From Euzebya sp. (GTDB taxonomy: Bacteria; Actinomycetota; Nitriliruptoria; Euzebyales; Euzebyaceae): 64,000 nucleotides of DNA. Where the stretch lies: the NCBI RefSeq assembly GCF_964222135.1, contig NZ_CAXQBR010000021.1, positions 1 to 64,000 of the forward strand. The letters run 5' to 3'. Positions 51,445 to 61,510 of the stretch are shown in pieces. Position numbers and translations under genes: made by a program. Each line of letters starts with the position of its first letter. Position 1 is the stretch's first letter. Under the pieces are notes generated by a model. The model worked only from the letters and a program-made list of their open reading frames with translations, was not told the origin of the DNA and made no database searches.

Positions 51445-52940
51445 CCCTGCAGCTGGTCGAGCAGCTGGCGGGCGGTGTCGGCGCCGTCGATCAGCGCACC
51501 GGTCATCGCCCTGGTCCCCCGGCCGGGATCCATCATCGGCACCCGCTGGAGGGTCTCCCCGCCCACGTCGAAGATCATCGAGTCCCATCCGGCGGCGGTC
51601 ACCGCGTCCCGGAACTTCTCGAGGCAGCGGCCGCGGAACCAGGCCCGGGTGTCCTCCGGCGGGGTGGTGACCGCCGCGCGCACCTCGTCCTCGGCGACCA
51701 GGGTCTCGCAGCGGCCGGTCGCGACGAGGCGGTTGTACAGCCCCTTGTCCCGCCGCACGTCGTGGTACTGGATGTCGATCAGCTTCAGCTTCCCGTCGTC
51801 CCAGGACAGGCCGTCCCGCTCGACGTAGCGCTGCATGATCCGGTACTTGGTGACCCAGTCGACCACGCCGTCGAGGGACATCGGGTCGTCCTCGAGCGTG
51901 GTCAGGATCCGCTCCCAGGTCCGCAGCAGGGCCGGAGCCCAGTCCGGGGCATCCCGGGTCTCGACCCACTTCTGGGCCCACTCGAGGTAGTGCCACTGGA
52001 GCTCGGTCGGTCGCACGCGCCGACCGTCCCTCAGCTCGATGGGGCGTGCGCAGGTCAGGTCGTGGCTGACCCGGTGGAGGGTCTTCACGGGGTTCGCGAC
52101 CGTGGGCGCCGCCGGCAGGAACCCGTCCTCCACCATCGACAGCACCAACGCCGTCGAGCCCAGCTTGAGGTACGTGCAGACCTCGCTCATGTTCGCGTCG
52201 CCGATTATGACGTGGAGGCGGCGGAACCGGTCGGGGTCCGCGTGCGGTTCGTCGCGTGTGTTGATGATCGGGCGCTTGAGCGTGGTCTCGAGCCCGACCT
52301 CGACCTCGAAGAAGTCCGCCCGCTGGCTGACCTGGTAGTCGACCTCGGCGGACGGGAACTCCGTGCCGACCCGTCCGGCACCCACCATCGACTGGCGGGT
52401 GATGAAGAACGGGGTCAGCTGCCGCACGATCTCGCCGAAGGGGGTCGCCCGGTCGACGATGTAGTTCTCGTGCATCCCGTAGGCGGCGCCCTTGCCGTCG
52501 GTGTTGTTCTTGGTGATCAGGATCCGGCCGGGGTTGCCGTCCTCGTGGCCCGGGACCAGCGGCGCCGCCTTCCGCGCGGCGACCTCGAGGATCCGCTCCC
52601 CCGCCTTGTCCCACACCACCGCGTCGAGCGGGTTCGACACCTCCGGGGAGGAGTACTCGGGGTGGGCGTGGTCGACGTAGAACCGGGCCCCGTTGGTGAG
52701 GATCGAGTTCGCCAGCCCGATGTCGTCCTCCGGGGCCGGTTCGTGGGCGCCCGGCTGGGTGTACCCGCGGGCGTCCCGCAGGGGGTCCTCGTCCTCGTAG
52801 TCCCAGCGGGCGCGGTTCCGGCCATCGGACGCGTAGGCGTTCACGACCAGGGAGGACGCCAGCACCGGGTTGAAGTCAGGGCGGCCGATGACGGCGATCC
52901 CGAACTCGGTCTCGGTGCCCATGTACTTGGTGATGGCCAT
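51441..52940 (-). CDS. dop: Pup deamidase/depupylase Dop
   Basis: A 499-residue homolog of PafA with the same glutamine synthetase-like fold. It converts the terminal Gln of Pup to Glu and removes Pup from substrates. It begins MAITKYMGTETEFGIAVIGRPDFNP, and the insertion DYEDEDPLRDARGYTQPGAHEPAP corresponds to the Dop-specific loop absent from Paf[63 protein letters not shown] and IQYHDVRRDKGLY are shared with the family. It leads the dop-rlpA-pup unit and diverges from the LuxR-type gene. Confidence 0.97.
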   Translation of the reverse strand: MAITKYMGTETEFGIAVIGRPDFNPVLASSLVVNAYASDGRNRARWDYEDEDPLRDARGYTQPGAHEPAPEDDIGLANSILTNGARFYVDHAHPEYSSPEVSNPLDAVVWDKAGERILEVAARKAAPLVPGHEDGNPGRILITKNNTDGKGAAYGMHENYIVDRATPFGEIVRQLTPFFITRQSMVGAGRVGTEFPSAEVDYQVSQRADFFEVEVGLETTLKRPIINTRDEPHADPDRFRRLHVIIGDANMSEVCTYLKLGSTALVLSMVEDGFLPAAPTVANPVKTLHRVSHDLTCARPIELRDGRRVRPTELQWHYLEWAQKWVETRDAPDWAPALLRTWERILTTLEDDPMSLDGVVDWVTKYRIMQRYVERDGLSWDDGKLKLIDIQYHDVRRDKGLYNRLVATGRCETLVAEDEVRAAVTTPPEDTRAWFRGRCLEKFRDAVTAAGWDSMIFDVGGETLQRVPMMDPGRGTRAMTGALIDGADTARQLLDQLQG

Positions 52941-53002
52941 GACCGTCCCAGCCTAACCGCGGCCACACCCCCTCGAACCCGCGTGGAGTAGCCTCCGCGG
53001 GC

Positions 53003-55916
53003 ATGGGCGCCAGCGGTCACGCGCCGAGCGGGTCGGGGGCCGGCGGAGACCCCCGCACCCCGCTGCTCGAGCGCGCCGACCAGCTGGCGGCGCTGGGAGA
53101 GGCGGTGGACGGTGCCGACCTCGGCCGCGGGGCCACGGTCCTCCTGGTCGGCCCCGCGGGGGTGGGGAAGACGACGCTGCTCCAGCACGCGACCGCGCAC
53201 GCCGGCGAGGGCCTGGCCGTGCTGTCCGCGCGCGGTGACGCCCTCGAGCAGGCCCACCCGTGGGGCGTCGCGATCCAGCTGCTCGGGCCGCTCGCCCGCC
53301 GGGTGGACGCGGCGGCGACGTTCCACGGCGCCGCGACGCTGGCCGGCCCCCTCCTGCTCCACGCCACGCCGGAGGTGCCCGACGGCACGCCGGGCGGTGC
53401 GGCTGATCCCCTCGCCCTGCTCCACGCCCTCCACTGGGCGGTCGCGAACGCGGCGGAGCGCACGCCCCTCCTGCTGGTCGTCGACGACGTCCACTGGGCT
53501 GACGCGGCGAGCCTGCGGCTGCTGGCCTTCCTCGCCTCCCGCCTGGAGGGCCACCGGGTCGGGATGGCGCTGGCCGCCCGCACCGGCCAACCGGTGCCGA
53601 CCGAGCACCAGCAGCTGCTCCACCACCTGCACGTGCACCCCTCGATCGCGCGGGTCGACGTCCCGGCGCTGAGCGACGGGGCGATCCGGGCGGTGGTGCG
53701 CCACGTCCTGCCCGACGCGCACGACAGGTTCTGCAGCGCCGTCGCGGGGGCGGTCGCGGGCAACCCCTTCCTGTGCCACGAGGTGACCACGGCGGTCCGC
53801 ACCGCCCACATCGTGCCCGACGAGGCAGCCGCGTCACGGATCGGCGACCTGCGCCCGGACGGGATCCGCACGTCGATGCTGGTCCGGCTCGGCCAGAGCG
53901 GTCCAGGCGCCGCGGACGTCGCCGCCGCCGTCGCGGTGCTGGGTCCGCAGGCCTCGGTCCCCTCGGTCGCGGCGCTCACCGGCCTGTCGTCGGAGCGGGT
54001 GACCGAGCTCATCGACGACCTGGCCAGCGCCGACCTGCTCGACGCCGGACCCGCCCTCGGCTTCGCCCACCCGATCATCCGCGAGGTCGTGCTCGACGAC
54101 GTCGGGACGGCCCGGCGCCGCTGGCTCCACGGGCGGGCAGCGGCCTGGGCCCAGGCTGCCGGCGCACCGGACGAGGACGTCGCCTCCCACCTGCTCGCCG
54201 CCGACCCGGTCACCGAGCCGTGGGCGGTCGAGGCCCTCCGCAGGGCCGCCGACCGCGACCTGCTGCGCAGCGCACCCGACCGGGCGGTCGAGCTGCTCCG
54301 GTGCGCCCTCGCCGCCGCCTCCGACCGGACCACCCGCGGCGCGCTCCTGACGACCCTCGCCGCTGCCGAGGCGGCGGTGGGCGACCCCCGGGTGGAGGCG
54401 ACGGCCGACGCCGCCGTCGACCTCCTCGTCGCCGACCGCCCGCCTGGCCGCCGCCGTGGACGGGGTCGGGGATCTCCCAGACGCCGTCTCCCTGGGCGAG
54501 GTCCTCTACGCCGCCGGGTGGTACCGGCGCGCGACGCGCGCGTACGCCGCAGGGGTGGCACGCCTGGTGGCGGACGCCCCTGCCGTGCCGGAGGTCGAGG
54601 CGAGGCTCGTGGCCGGGCACCTGATCGCGGCGCGCATGGCCGGCGAGCCCGCGGCGCACGCCGAGGCGCGGCTGGCGGGGCTGGTCGGCTCACCGCCACC
54701 CGCGCCGGACCTCGCGGACCGCATGCTCCTCGCCATCGCGGCGGGTGATCGCGCGCTCGCGGGGGACCTCCACGTCGAACGCATCCTCGCGCTCGCGACG
54801 GCGGCACGGGGCGGCGACGACGACCTCCGGGCGCTCGGGATGGTCGTGCTGCAACCGCTGGTCGGGGCCCTGCTGTGCGGCGACCGCTACGTCGACGCGC
54901 TCGAGCTCCTGGACCACGCCATGGCAGAGGTGCGGGTGCGGGGTGCCCTCGCCGCCCACGTCGGGCTGCTCCCCCTCCGCGGCTTCCTGCTGCTCTTCGC
55001 CGGGCGCATCGCGGACGCGGTGGCTGATGCGGCCTGGGCCGTCGAGCTCGCGGACGAGCTCCCGTCCGTGCCGCGACCGGCGCTCGTCGCGGCCCACCAC
55101 GTGCTGGCGGAGGCGGCGCTCGAGCGGGGGGACCTGGCTGCGGCCGCGGCGGCGACCAGCCTGCCCGACCCCGCCGTGACCGACGTGCGGACCCCGTTCC
55201 TCGGCTCCTACCTCGAATCCGTGGGCCGGCTGGCCCTCGCCGGTGGGCGGGTCGACGAGGCCGTCGAGGCCTACACCGCCGCCGCCGCCGTCCACACGGC
55301 CGCCGGAGGGGACGGACCGGTGCACGACTGGCGCAACGGGTTGGCTCGCGCACGGCGGGCCGGCGGAGATCACGGCGTCGCGGTCGACCTCGCCGCCGAG
55401 CAGCTGGGGCGAGCCCGTCACTTCGGCGCCGCACGCCCCCTGGCGGCCGCCCTGCGGGCGGTCGCCGCGGTGTCCGCCGACCTCGACGAGCAGATCACGG
55501 CGCTCGATGAGGCGGAGGGGGTCGTCGAGGGGTCCGAGGCCCGTCTCGAGCAGGCGCGCGTGCAGGTGGCGCGCGGTGCGGCGCTCCGCCGTGCCGGCCG
55601 CCGCCGCCAGGCCCGGGAGGTGCTGCGAGCCGGACTCGACGCCGCCCGCACCGCCGGAGCCGCCGCCCTCGCCCGCTCGGCGGTCGAGGAGCTGGAGGCC
55701 TCAGGGGCGCGCCAACCCCGACTCGCGATCAGCGGCCGCGATGCGCTGACCCCCTCCGAGCTGCGGGTGGCGCGGCTGGCGGTGGAGGGGCGATCGAACC
55801 GGGAGATCGCCGAGACGCTCTACGTGACCCGCAAGACCGTCGAGGTGCACCTGTCGGCGACCTACCGGAAGCTCGGCATCGCCTCGCGGCAGGAGCTCCC
55901 CGACGCGCTCGGCTGA
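53003..55916 (+). pseudogene. LuxR-family ATPase regulator (LAL type) with one frameshift
   Basis: A large LuxR-type regulator is split into two frames. The first (ATG 53003) has an AAA/STAND ATPase: TPLLERADQLAALGEAV, Walker A GPAGVGKTTLL, Walker B LLLVVDDVHWAD. The frame changes near 54434-54440, after VDLLVADRP, and continues as LAAAVDGVGDLPDAVSLGEVLY through TPR-like helices to a C-terminal HTH: LTPSELRVARLAVEGRSNREIAETLYVTRKTVEVHLSATYRKLGI. One missing or extra base explains it. An intact protein would have about 970 residues, normal for the LAL group. It could be a real mutation or a base-call error in a GC-rich run. Confidence 0.85.
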
Positions 55917-55973
55917 CCAGGTTAGGGGTGGGTCCCTGATGCCCGCGCGCCGGCGCGACGGGATGCTGCCGCC

Positions 55974-56813
55974 ATGGCATCCCACACCCACCGACCAGGC
56001 CACCGCGGGCGGCACCTCGCCCTCGGCCTCACCACCGTCCTGATCCTCACCGCGTGCGGCGGGAGCGACGACCGCACGGCTGACGCCGGCCCGCCCGACG
56101 AGGTGGACCCCGCATCGACGTCGACCGCCGGCGAGGCATCGCCGTCCGCCACGGACACGACCGGCACGGGCACCCTGGTCGAGGCCGACGCGGCGGCGAC
56201 GGACGCCGTCGCGACCGACGCCGTGCCCACCGAGGAGGTGGCCGCGGCGGGTGGCGACGGTCCCGGGGAAGGGGTGGAGGGTTGCCCGGCGGAGACGACG
56301 CTGTCGATCACCCAGGTCAGCCTGGACTTCCCGGACGAGGAGCTCCTCCCCGAGACCACCTTCGCCGGCGGCCACTTCGTCCTCGACCTGGACGGCAGCG
56401 GCTTCGGGCCCACCCTGGGCGGCACGCTGACCACCGACCCCACGGCCGACCCGGTGGCGCTCGGGGAGTCCTGGGCCTCGCCGGGCGCACCGCCCGAGGG
56501 GGAGGCGCACGTCACGATGCTCTTCGAGGGACCGCCGGAGGGCGCGACGGAGTTCCCGCTCGGCACCTACGGCGTGACCTTCACCGACGACGTCTTCGCG
56601 CCGACAGAGGGCATGGGCCTGTCGGCCCTCAACCTCTTCACCGCCGACGGGTCGAACCGCCCCCTCAACCGCGACAACGCCGTCGAGCTCACCCACATCG
56701 GCGACGGGGTGATCTGCGGGACCGTGACCTCCACCGGGCGCGAGCCCGGGCCGTCCAACCCCGTCCGCCACGTCGACGGCGCCTTCGTCGCGACCGTCAC
56801 CGAGCAGCCGTGA
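55974..56813 (+). CDS. Putative lipoprotein
   Basis: A 279-residue secreted lipoprotein: positively charged start, hydrophobic core LALGLTTVLILTAC with lipobox LTAC, then a long Ala/Thr/Asp/Glu-rich linker (about 30-105). A C-terminal beta-rich domain follows (AETTLSITQVSLDFPDEELLPET...PLGTYGVTFTDD...ICGTVTSTGREP). I do not recognise the family. It begins 57 nt after the LuxR gene and is followed by a second small lipoprotein 34 nt downstream. Confidence 0.8.
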   Translation: MASHTHRPGHRGRHLALGLTTVLILTACGGSDDRTADAGPPDEVDPASTSTAGEASPSATDTTGTGTLVEADAAATDAVATDAVPTEEVAAAGGDGPGEGVEGCPAETTLSITQVSLDFPDEELLPETTFAGGHFVLDLDGSGFGPTLGGTLTTDPTADPVALGESWASPGAPPEGEAHVTMLFEGPPEGATEFPLGTYGVTFTDDVFAPTEGMGLSALNLFTADGSNRPLNRDNAVELTHIGDGVICGTVTSTGREPGPSNPVRHVDGAFVATVTEQP

Positions 56814-56847
56814 CCCCTCACCCACCACCGAACGGAAGGCACATCCC

Positions 56848-57138
56848 ATGATCCGACGCACATCGACCCTCCTGACCGCCGTGGCGCTGGTCCTCGGCCT
56901 GGCCGCCTGCGGCGGCGCGGACGACGGCGACCGGCAGGCGTTCATCGACGCGGCCGCAGAGGGCAGCGGCGGCGAGCTCGACGAGGAGACGGCGGGCTGC
57001 ATCTACGACGCCCTCGCCGAGGAGCTCGACGCCGACCAGATCGACCAGCTGGCCGGCAACTTCGACGCCGAACCTGATGACCCGGCGATCGCCGAGGCGG
57101 CCATCACCGCGCTGCAGGGGTGTGTCGAGGGCGGGTGA
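56848..57138 (+). CDS. Small putative lipoprotein
   Basis: A 96-residue protein with a clear lipoprotein signal (TLLTAVALVLGLAAC, lipobox LAAC). The acidic mature part has two further Cys residues (in AGCIYDALAEEL and LQGCVEGG) that could form a disulfide. The layout, DRQAFIDAAAEG then ETAGCIYDALAEELDADQIDQL and ...AITALQGC, resembles small actinobacterial secreted proteins of unknown function. A GGAAGG site precedes the ATG. Confidence 0.8.
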   Translation: MIRRTSTLLTAVALVLGLAACGGADDGDRQAFIDAAAEGSGGELDEETAGCIYDALAEELDADQIDQLAGNFDAEPDDPAIAEAAITALQGCVEGG

Positions 57139-57154
57139 TCCCGACCCGGTCCGC

Positions 57155-57364
57155 GTGCTCCTGACGATCGTGCCGGGTGCAGCGCCCATCGAGGGGACGC
57201 TCACCCGGCTCGACGGCTCGGACGCCCAGCCCTTCTGCGGCTGGATGGACCTGACCGCTCGACTCGAGGGGCTGCGGAGCTCGGGTGGGGATCCCACCGA
57301 TTACCCACTGGCGGACGACGCCGGCACCGTCGAGGCTGCGGGGGAGCCATCCACCGAGCCCTGA
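57155..57364 (+). CDS. Small conserved-looking protein, 69 aa
   Basis: A GTG at 57155 gives a 69-residue protein: LLTIVPGAAPIEGTLTRLDGSDAQPFCGWMDLTARLEGLRSSG. The pattern 'P-I-x-G-x-L ... F-x-G-W-x-x-L-x-x-x-L-E' recurs in small actinobacterial proteins of unknown function that I recall. It ends 7 nt before metY. The short length keeps confidence moderate. Confidence 0.5.
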   Translation: MLLTIVPGAAPIEGTLTRLDGSDAQPFCGWMDLTARLEGLRSSGGDPTDYPLADDAGTVEAAGEPSTEP

Positions 57365-57371
57365 GGATCCC

Positions 57372-58649
57372 ATGCGCGACGAGACCATCGCCCTGCACGC
57401 CGGGTACGACCCCGAGCCGACCACGAAGTCGGTGGCCGTGCCGATCTACCAGACGGTCGCCTACGAGTTCGACAACGCCCAGCACGGCGCGGACCTGTTC
57501 AACCTGGCGGTGCCGGGCAACATCTACACGCGGATCATGAACCCGACCCAGGAGGTCCTCGAAGCGCGGGTCGCCGCGCTCGAGGGCGGGGTCGCGGCAC
57601 TCGCCACCAGCTCGGGCCAGGCGGCGATCACCTACGCGATCCTGACCCTCGCCAAGTCGGGCGACAACATCGTGACCGTCCCCCAGCTCTACGGCGGGAC
57701 GTTCACGTTGTTCACCCACATGCTCCCGGACATGGGCATCGACGTGCGCTTCGCCGAGAGCGACTCGGCGGAGGACCTGGAGGCCCTGGTCGACGACCGC
57801 ACCCGAGCGGTGTACTGCGAGACGATCGGCAACCCCGCCGGGAACCTCCCGGACCTCGAGGCCATCGTGGAGATGGCCCGTGCCAAGGGCGTGCCCGTCG
57901 TGGTGGACAACACCGTCCCGACGCCGGCGCTGCTCAAGCCGATCAGCTGGGGCGCGAACATCGTCGTGCACTCGCTGACGAAGTACATGGGTGGGCACGG
58001 CACCACGGTGGCCGGTGCCATCGTCGACGGCGGGAACTTCGACTGGACCGCCGACGCCGGCCGCTGGCCGCAGTTCACCGAGCCGGAGCCCGCGTACCAC
58101 GGCGTCGTGTACTCCGACGCGCTCGGGCCGGCGGCCTTCATCGGCCGGGCCCGGACGGTCGCGCTGCGCAACACCGGCGCGGCGGTGTCGCCCTTCAACG
58201 CCTGGCAGATCATGCAGGGCATCGAGACGCTCAACCTGCGGATGGAGCGGCACACCGAGAACGCGAAGGCCGTCGCCGAGTTCCTCGAGGCCCACGAGCG
58301 GGTCACGTGGGTGGAGTACGGCGGGCTCGAGTCCTCCCGGTACCACCAGATGGCGCAGAAGTACACCGGTGGCCGGCCGTCGGCGCTGCTGACGTTCGGG
58401 ATCGAGGGAGGGTTCGAGGCCGGCGAGCGGTTCTACGACGCCCTCGAGCTGTTCACCCGTCTGGTCAACATCGGGGACACCAAGTCGCTCGCCGCCCACC
58501 CGGCCTCGACGACCCACCGCCAGCTGACCGAGGACGAGCTCGCGTCGGCGGGGGTCACCCCGGACATGATCCGCCTGTGCGTCGGCATCGAGCACATCGA
58601 CGACATCCTGGCCGACCTGGAGCAGGCGCTGAAGGCCTCGTCGGGCTGA
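57372..58649 (+). CDS. metY: O-acetylhomoserine sulfhydrylase
   Basis: A 425-residue PLP enzyme of the Cys/Met metabolism family, making homocysteine from O-acetylhomoserine and sulfide. It begins DETIALHAGYDPEPTTKSVAVPIYQTVAYEF, typical of MetY, with NIYTRIMNPTQEVLEARVAALEGGVAALATSSGQAA. The PLP lysine is in IVVHSLTKYMGGHGT, and the C-terminus has NIGDTKSLAAHPASTTHRQL. No SAM riboswitch is visible in the short upstream gap. A long inverted repeat lies 70 bp downstream. Confidence 0.95.
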   Translation: MRDETIALHAGYDPEPTTKSVAVPIYQTVAYEFDNAQHGADLFNLAVPGNIYTRIMNPTQEVLEARVAALEGGVAALATSSGQAAITYAILTLAKSGDNIVTVPQLYGGTFTLFTHMLPDMGIDVRFAESDSAEDLEALVDDRTRAVYCETIGNPAGNLPDLEAIVEMARAKGVPVVVDNTVPTPALLKPISWGANIVVHSLTKYMGGHGTTVAGAIVDGGNFDWTADAGRWPQFTEPEPAYHGVVYSDALGPAAFIGRARTVALRNTGAAVSPFNAWQIMQGIETLNLRMERHTENAKAVAEFLEAHERVTWVEYGGLESSRYHQMAQKYTGGRPSALLTFGIEGGFEAGERFYDALELFTRLVNIGDTKSLAAHPASTTHRQLTEDELASAGVTPDMIRLCVGIEHIDDILADLEQALKASSG

Positions 58650-58719
58650 TCGGTCGGAGTCGGGGGGCCGGCGTGGGTGCCCGCCCCACCCCAGGGATCT
58701 GTCGCGCCCCCACCTCGCC

Positions 58720-58768
58720 GGGGTCTGTCGCCTTCGTCTCGTTCCGCGCAACGAACCCGACAGACCCC
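58720..58768. terminator. Inverted repeat between convergent metY and APC permease genes
   Basis: Perfect 11-bp arms GGGGTCTGTCG (58720-58730) and CGACAGACCCC (58758-58768) enclose an inner CGTT/AACG pair. A third, direct copy of the arm (GGATCTGTCG) lies at about 58694-58704, and a CCCCGA-type tandem repeat follows at about 58778-58800. It is placed to act as a bidirectional terminator; it may also be a small dispersed element. Confidence 0.5.
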
Positions 58769-58817
58769 CGGATGGGCACCCCGACCCCGACCCCGACCCG
58801 GACCACCACCCGCCGCC

Positions 58818-60206
58818 CTACACGTCGAGTGTGATCTCCTCGGCGTCCGGTCGGCGCCCCTCCCCGCCGAGCGCGCGGTTGACCGCCCACAGGACGAGTC
58901 CGAGGGCGACCAGCAGGCCGGCGCGCAGCCAGGTCCCGGCCTCGTTCTGCGTCGCGAGGCCGAGGCTGACGACGGCACCCAGGGCCGGGAGCGCGGTCGG
59001 GGCGACGTAGTGGTCGTGGCCCACCGACTCCCGCCGCAGGACCAGCACCGAGACGTTCACGACGGCGAAGACGAGCAGGAGCAGCAGGACCGTGGTGTCC
59101 GCGAGGTCCCCCAGGTCGCCCGTGATCGCCAGGACGATCGCGATCACCGCGCTGAGCGCGATCGCGACCACCGGTGTCCGCCGGCCCGGCAGGACCTTCC
59201 CGAACACCGGTGGGAGGATCCCCTCCTCCGACATCCCGTACATCAACCGGGATGCCATGATCATGTTGATCAGCGCGCCGTTGGCCAGCGCGAAGAGGGC
59301 GATGGCGCTGAACAGCTCCTCGCTCACGCCACCTGGTCCCCGCCTGATGACCTCGAGGAGCGGCCCGTCGCTGTCCGCCAGCGCATCGGTCGGCACGACC
59401 GCGGACGCCACCACGGTCACCACCACGTAGATCACCCCGGCCGCCACCAGGCCGCCGAACAGGGCGATCGGGAACGCGCGGGAGGGGCGGCGCACCTCCT
59501 CGGCCAGGTTCACGGAGTCCTCGAAGCCGATGAGTGCGTAGAAGGCCAGGGACGCCCCGGCGAGCACGACCAACCACGGGCTCGAGTCCCCGGCGAACTC
59601 GAGGTTCCGGGACAGGTCGACCTCCGAGCCGCCTCCCCCTCCCCCGGTGAGCGCCGCGATGCCCACGCCCACGATGATCATGAGCCCCACGATCTCGATC
59701 AGGGTGAAGGCGACGTTGAGCTTGACGGACTCCCCGACCCCCCACAGGTTGACGAGGGCGAGGACCACCAGCACCGCGATCGCCGACAGCACGACCGGCG
59801 CGTCGACGAACGCGGTCAGGTAGTCGCCGGCGAACCCGCGGGCCAACGTCGCTGCCGAGGTCAGGCCGGACGCCATCACGATGAAGGCGACGACGAACGT
59901 GACGAACGGACGCTTGAACGCGCGGTTGACGTACAGGGCGGCACCGGCGGCCCGGGGGTACTTGGTCACCAGCTCGACGTAGGCGAAGGCGGTCAGGGAG
60001 GCCATGACGAAGGCGGCGAGGAACGCCGCCCAGATGGCGCCGCCGACCTCACCCCCGACCTCCCCCACCAGGGCGTAGATCCCGCCGCCGAGCATGTCCC
60101 CGACGATGAAGAAGAACAGCAGGCGGCTGCCCACGACCCGCTTGAGGGCGCCCGTCCCCTCCTCGTCCGAGCGGTCGATCGTCGTCTCCGCCGCGTCGAC
60201 GGCCAT
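58818..60206 (-). CDS. APC-family amino acid permease
   Basis: A 462-residue transporter with about 12 transmembrane helices. It opens with LKRVVGSRLLFFFIVGDMLGGGIYALVGEV (the Gly-rich break in helix 1), then YVELVTKYPRAAGAALYVNRAFKRP and GASLAFYALIGFEDSVNLAEEVRRPSRAFP in the middle, characteristic of APC transporters. A Gly-run loop GGGGGGSEVD lies between helices 5 and 6. The substrate is probably an amino acid or amine. I chose ATG 60206 behind a purine-rich site. It is convergent with metY. Confidence 0.92.
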   Translation of the reverse strand: MAVDAAETTIDRSDEEGTGALKRVVGSRLLFFFIVGDMLGGGIYALVGEVGGEVGGAIWAAFLAAFVMASLTAFAYVELVTKYPRAAGAALYVNRAFKRPFVTFVVAFIVMASGLTSAATLARGFAGDYLTAFVDAPVVLSAIAVLVVLALVNLWGVGESVKLNVAFTLIEIVGLMIIVGVGIAALTGGGGGGSEVDLSRNLEFAGDSSPWLVVLAGASLAFYALIGFEDSVNLAEEVRRPSRAFPIALFGGLVAAGVIYVVVTVVASAVVPTDALADSDGPLLEVIRRGPGGVSEELFSAIALFALANGALINMIMASRLMYGMSEEGILPPVFGKVLPGRRTPVVAIALSAVIAIVLAITGDLGDLADTTVLLLLLVFAVVNVSVLVLRRESVGHDHYVAPTALPALGAVVSLGLATQNEAGTWLRAGLLVALGLVLWAVNRALGGEGRRPDAEEITLDV

Positions 60207-60276
60207 GACATCCCCGTTCCCCCTGGTGCTGGTCGCTCGCACATACCCCGTGGCGGGACCCGGCGAACCTCGGCCG

Positions 60277-61485
60277 TCAGATCACGTCGACCCAGGGCGC
60301 CTCGCTCGGGCGGCCGAGGAAGAAGCCCTGCCCCATGTGCACCCCGAGAACGCGCAGGGCGTCCGCGTCCTCCTGGGTCTCGATGCCCTCGGCGATCACC
60401 TCGACCCCGGTCGAGCGGGCGAAGGTGGTGAAGGCCTGCACCATCGCCTGGCGGCGTACGTCCTCCCACACGCCGGTCACCAGGCTGCGGTCCAGCTTGA
60501 TGACGTCGGGTTGCAGCCGGAGCACCCGGTCGAGACCGGAGTACCCGGCGCCCACGTCGTCGAGGGCCAGCCGGACGCCGGCGCAGCGCAACCCGGCCAG
60601 GATCCCCTCGACCTCGCGCTGGTCACGGGTGGAGGCGTGCTCGGTGAGCTCGAGGAGGATCCGCTGGCCGGGGTGATCCCCCAGGATCGCCCGCACCGCG
60701 GGGTCGACCAGCGCACGCTCGCTGACGTTGACCGCCATCCACCTCCCCTCGGGGACCGAGCCGAGCTGGGCCAGCGCCGAGGTGGCGGCATGCCCCTGCA
60801 AGACGGCGTCGACCTCGAGCCGCTCGGCCAGGGCGAACCAGGACGAGGGGTCGTTGACGGCCTCCCGGGGGAACCGCGCCAGCGCCTCGTAGCCCACCTC
60901 GACGCCGGTCCGCAGATCCACGACGGGCTGGAACAGCATCCGGAGCGGGTCCTCGAACGCCGGCCGGGGAGGGGGGCCGTCCAGCGGCGCCACGTCCTCG
61001 CGGCGGGGCGCGAAGCCGCTCAGCCGCTGGGCGATGAGGGCGGCCGCCAGCTCGAGGGCGTGGACGTCCTCGGCGTCGAAGTCGTGGCGGTCGTGGCTGA
61101 AGGCGCAGAGGGTGCCGTAGACCCGCCCGTCGGTGAGCCGGATCGGCGCGCCGGCGTAGGCGCCGATCCCGAGCTCGTCGGTGACGGGCATCTCGGCCAG
61201 GGCGGGGACCGCACCGGTGTCGGGGGTCAGGGGCTGCAGCGCCCCCTCGATCACCAGGGTGCAGTAGGTCGCCTGGAGCGCGTGGCTCGCACCGACCTTG
61301 ACCTCCGGGTGCGCCTCGGCCGGGGCGACGTGGCGGAACACCCGGCGACCCCGGCCGACGCTCGACACGAACGCGATGTCCATGCCCAGGTGGCAGCGGA
61401 TGATCTCGAGCATGTGGTCGACCGCGGCCTCGTGGTCGCCCGGAGCTGAGGTGTGCACCGGCTCACGCCCTCCCTCGTGAGTCAT
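60277..61485 (-). CDS. GAF-EAL cyclic-di-GMP phosphodiesterase
   Basis: A 402-residue protein: an N-terminal GAF domain (about 20-160, FVSSVGRGRRVFRH...YCTLVIEGALQPL...GIGAYAGAPIRLTDGRVYGTLCAFS) and a C-terminal EAL domain (about 180-400). The EAL motif is VGYEALARF; active-site motifs NVSERAL, LLELTEHA, LDDVGAGYSGLDRVLRLQPDVIKLDRSLV and EVIAEGIET are all present. So it should be an active c-di-GMP phosphodiesterase under GAF ligand control. It starts 25 nt downstream of mpa on the same strand and is therefore probably co-transcribed with it. Confidence 0.93.
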   Translation of the reverse strand: MTHEGGREPVHTSAPGDHEAAVDHMLEIIRCHLGMDIAFVSSVGRGRRVFRHVAPAEAHPEVKVGASHALQATYCTLVIEGALQPLTPDTGAVPALAEMPVTDELGIGAYAGAPIRLTDGRVYGTLCAFSHDRHDFDAEDVHALELAAALIAQRLSGFAPRREDVAPLDGPPPRPAFEDPLRMLFQPVVDLRTGVEVGYEALARFPREAVNDPSSWFALAERLEVDAVLQGHAATSALAQLGSVPEGRWMAVNVSERALVDPAVRAILGDHPGQRILLELTEHASTRDQREVEGILAGLRCAGVRLALDDVGAGYSGLDRVLRLQPDVIKLDRSLVTGVWEDVRRQAMVQAFTTFARSTGVEVIAEGIETQEDADALRVLGVHMGQGFFLGRPSEAPWVDVI

Positions 61486-61510
61486 CCGGGCCGCGCGCCA
61501 CGGCGCGGTC

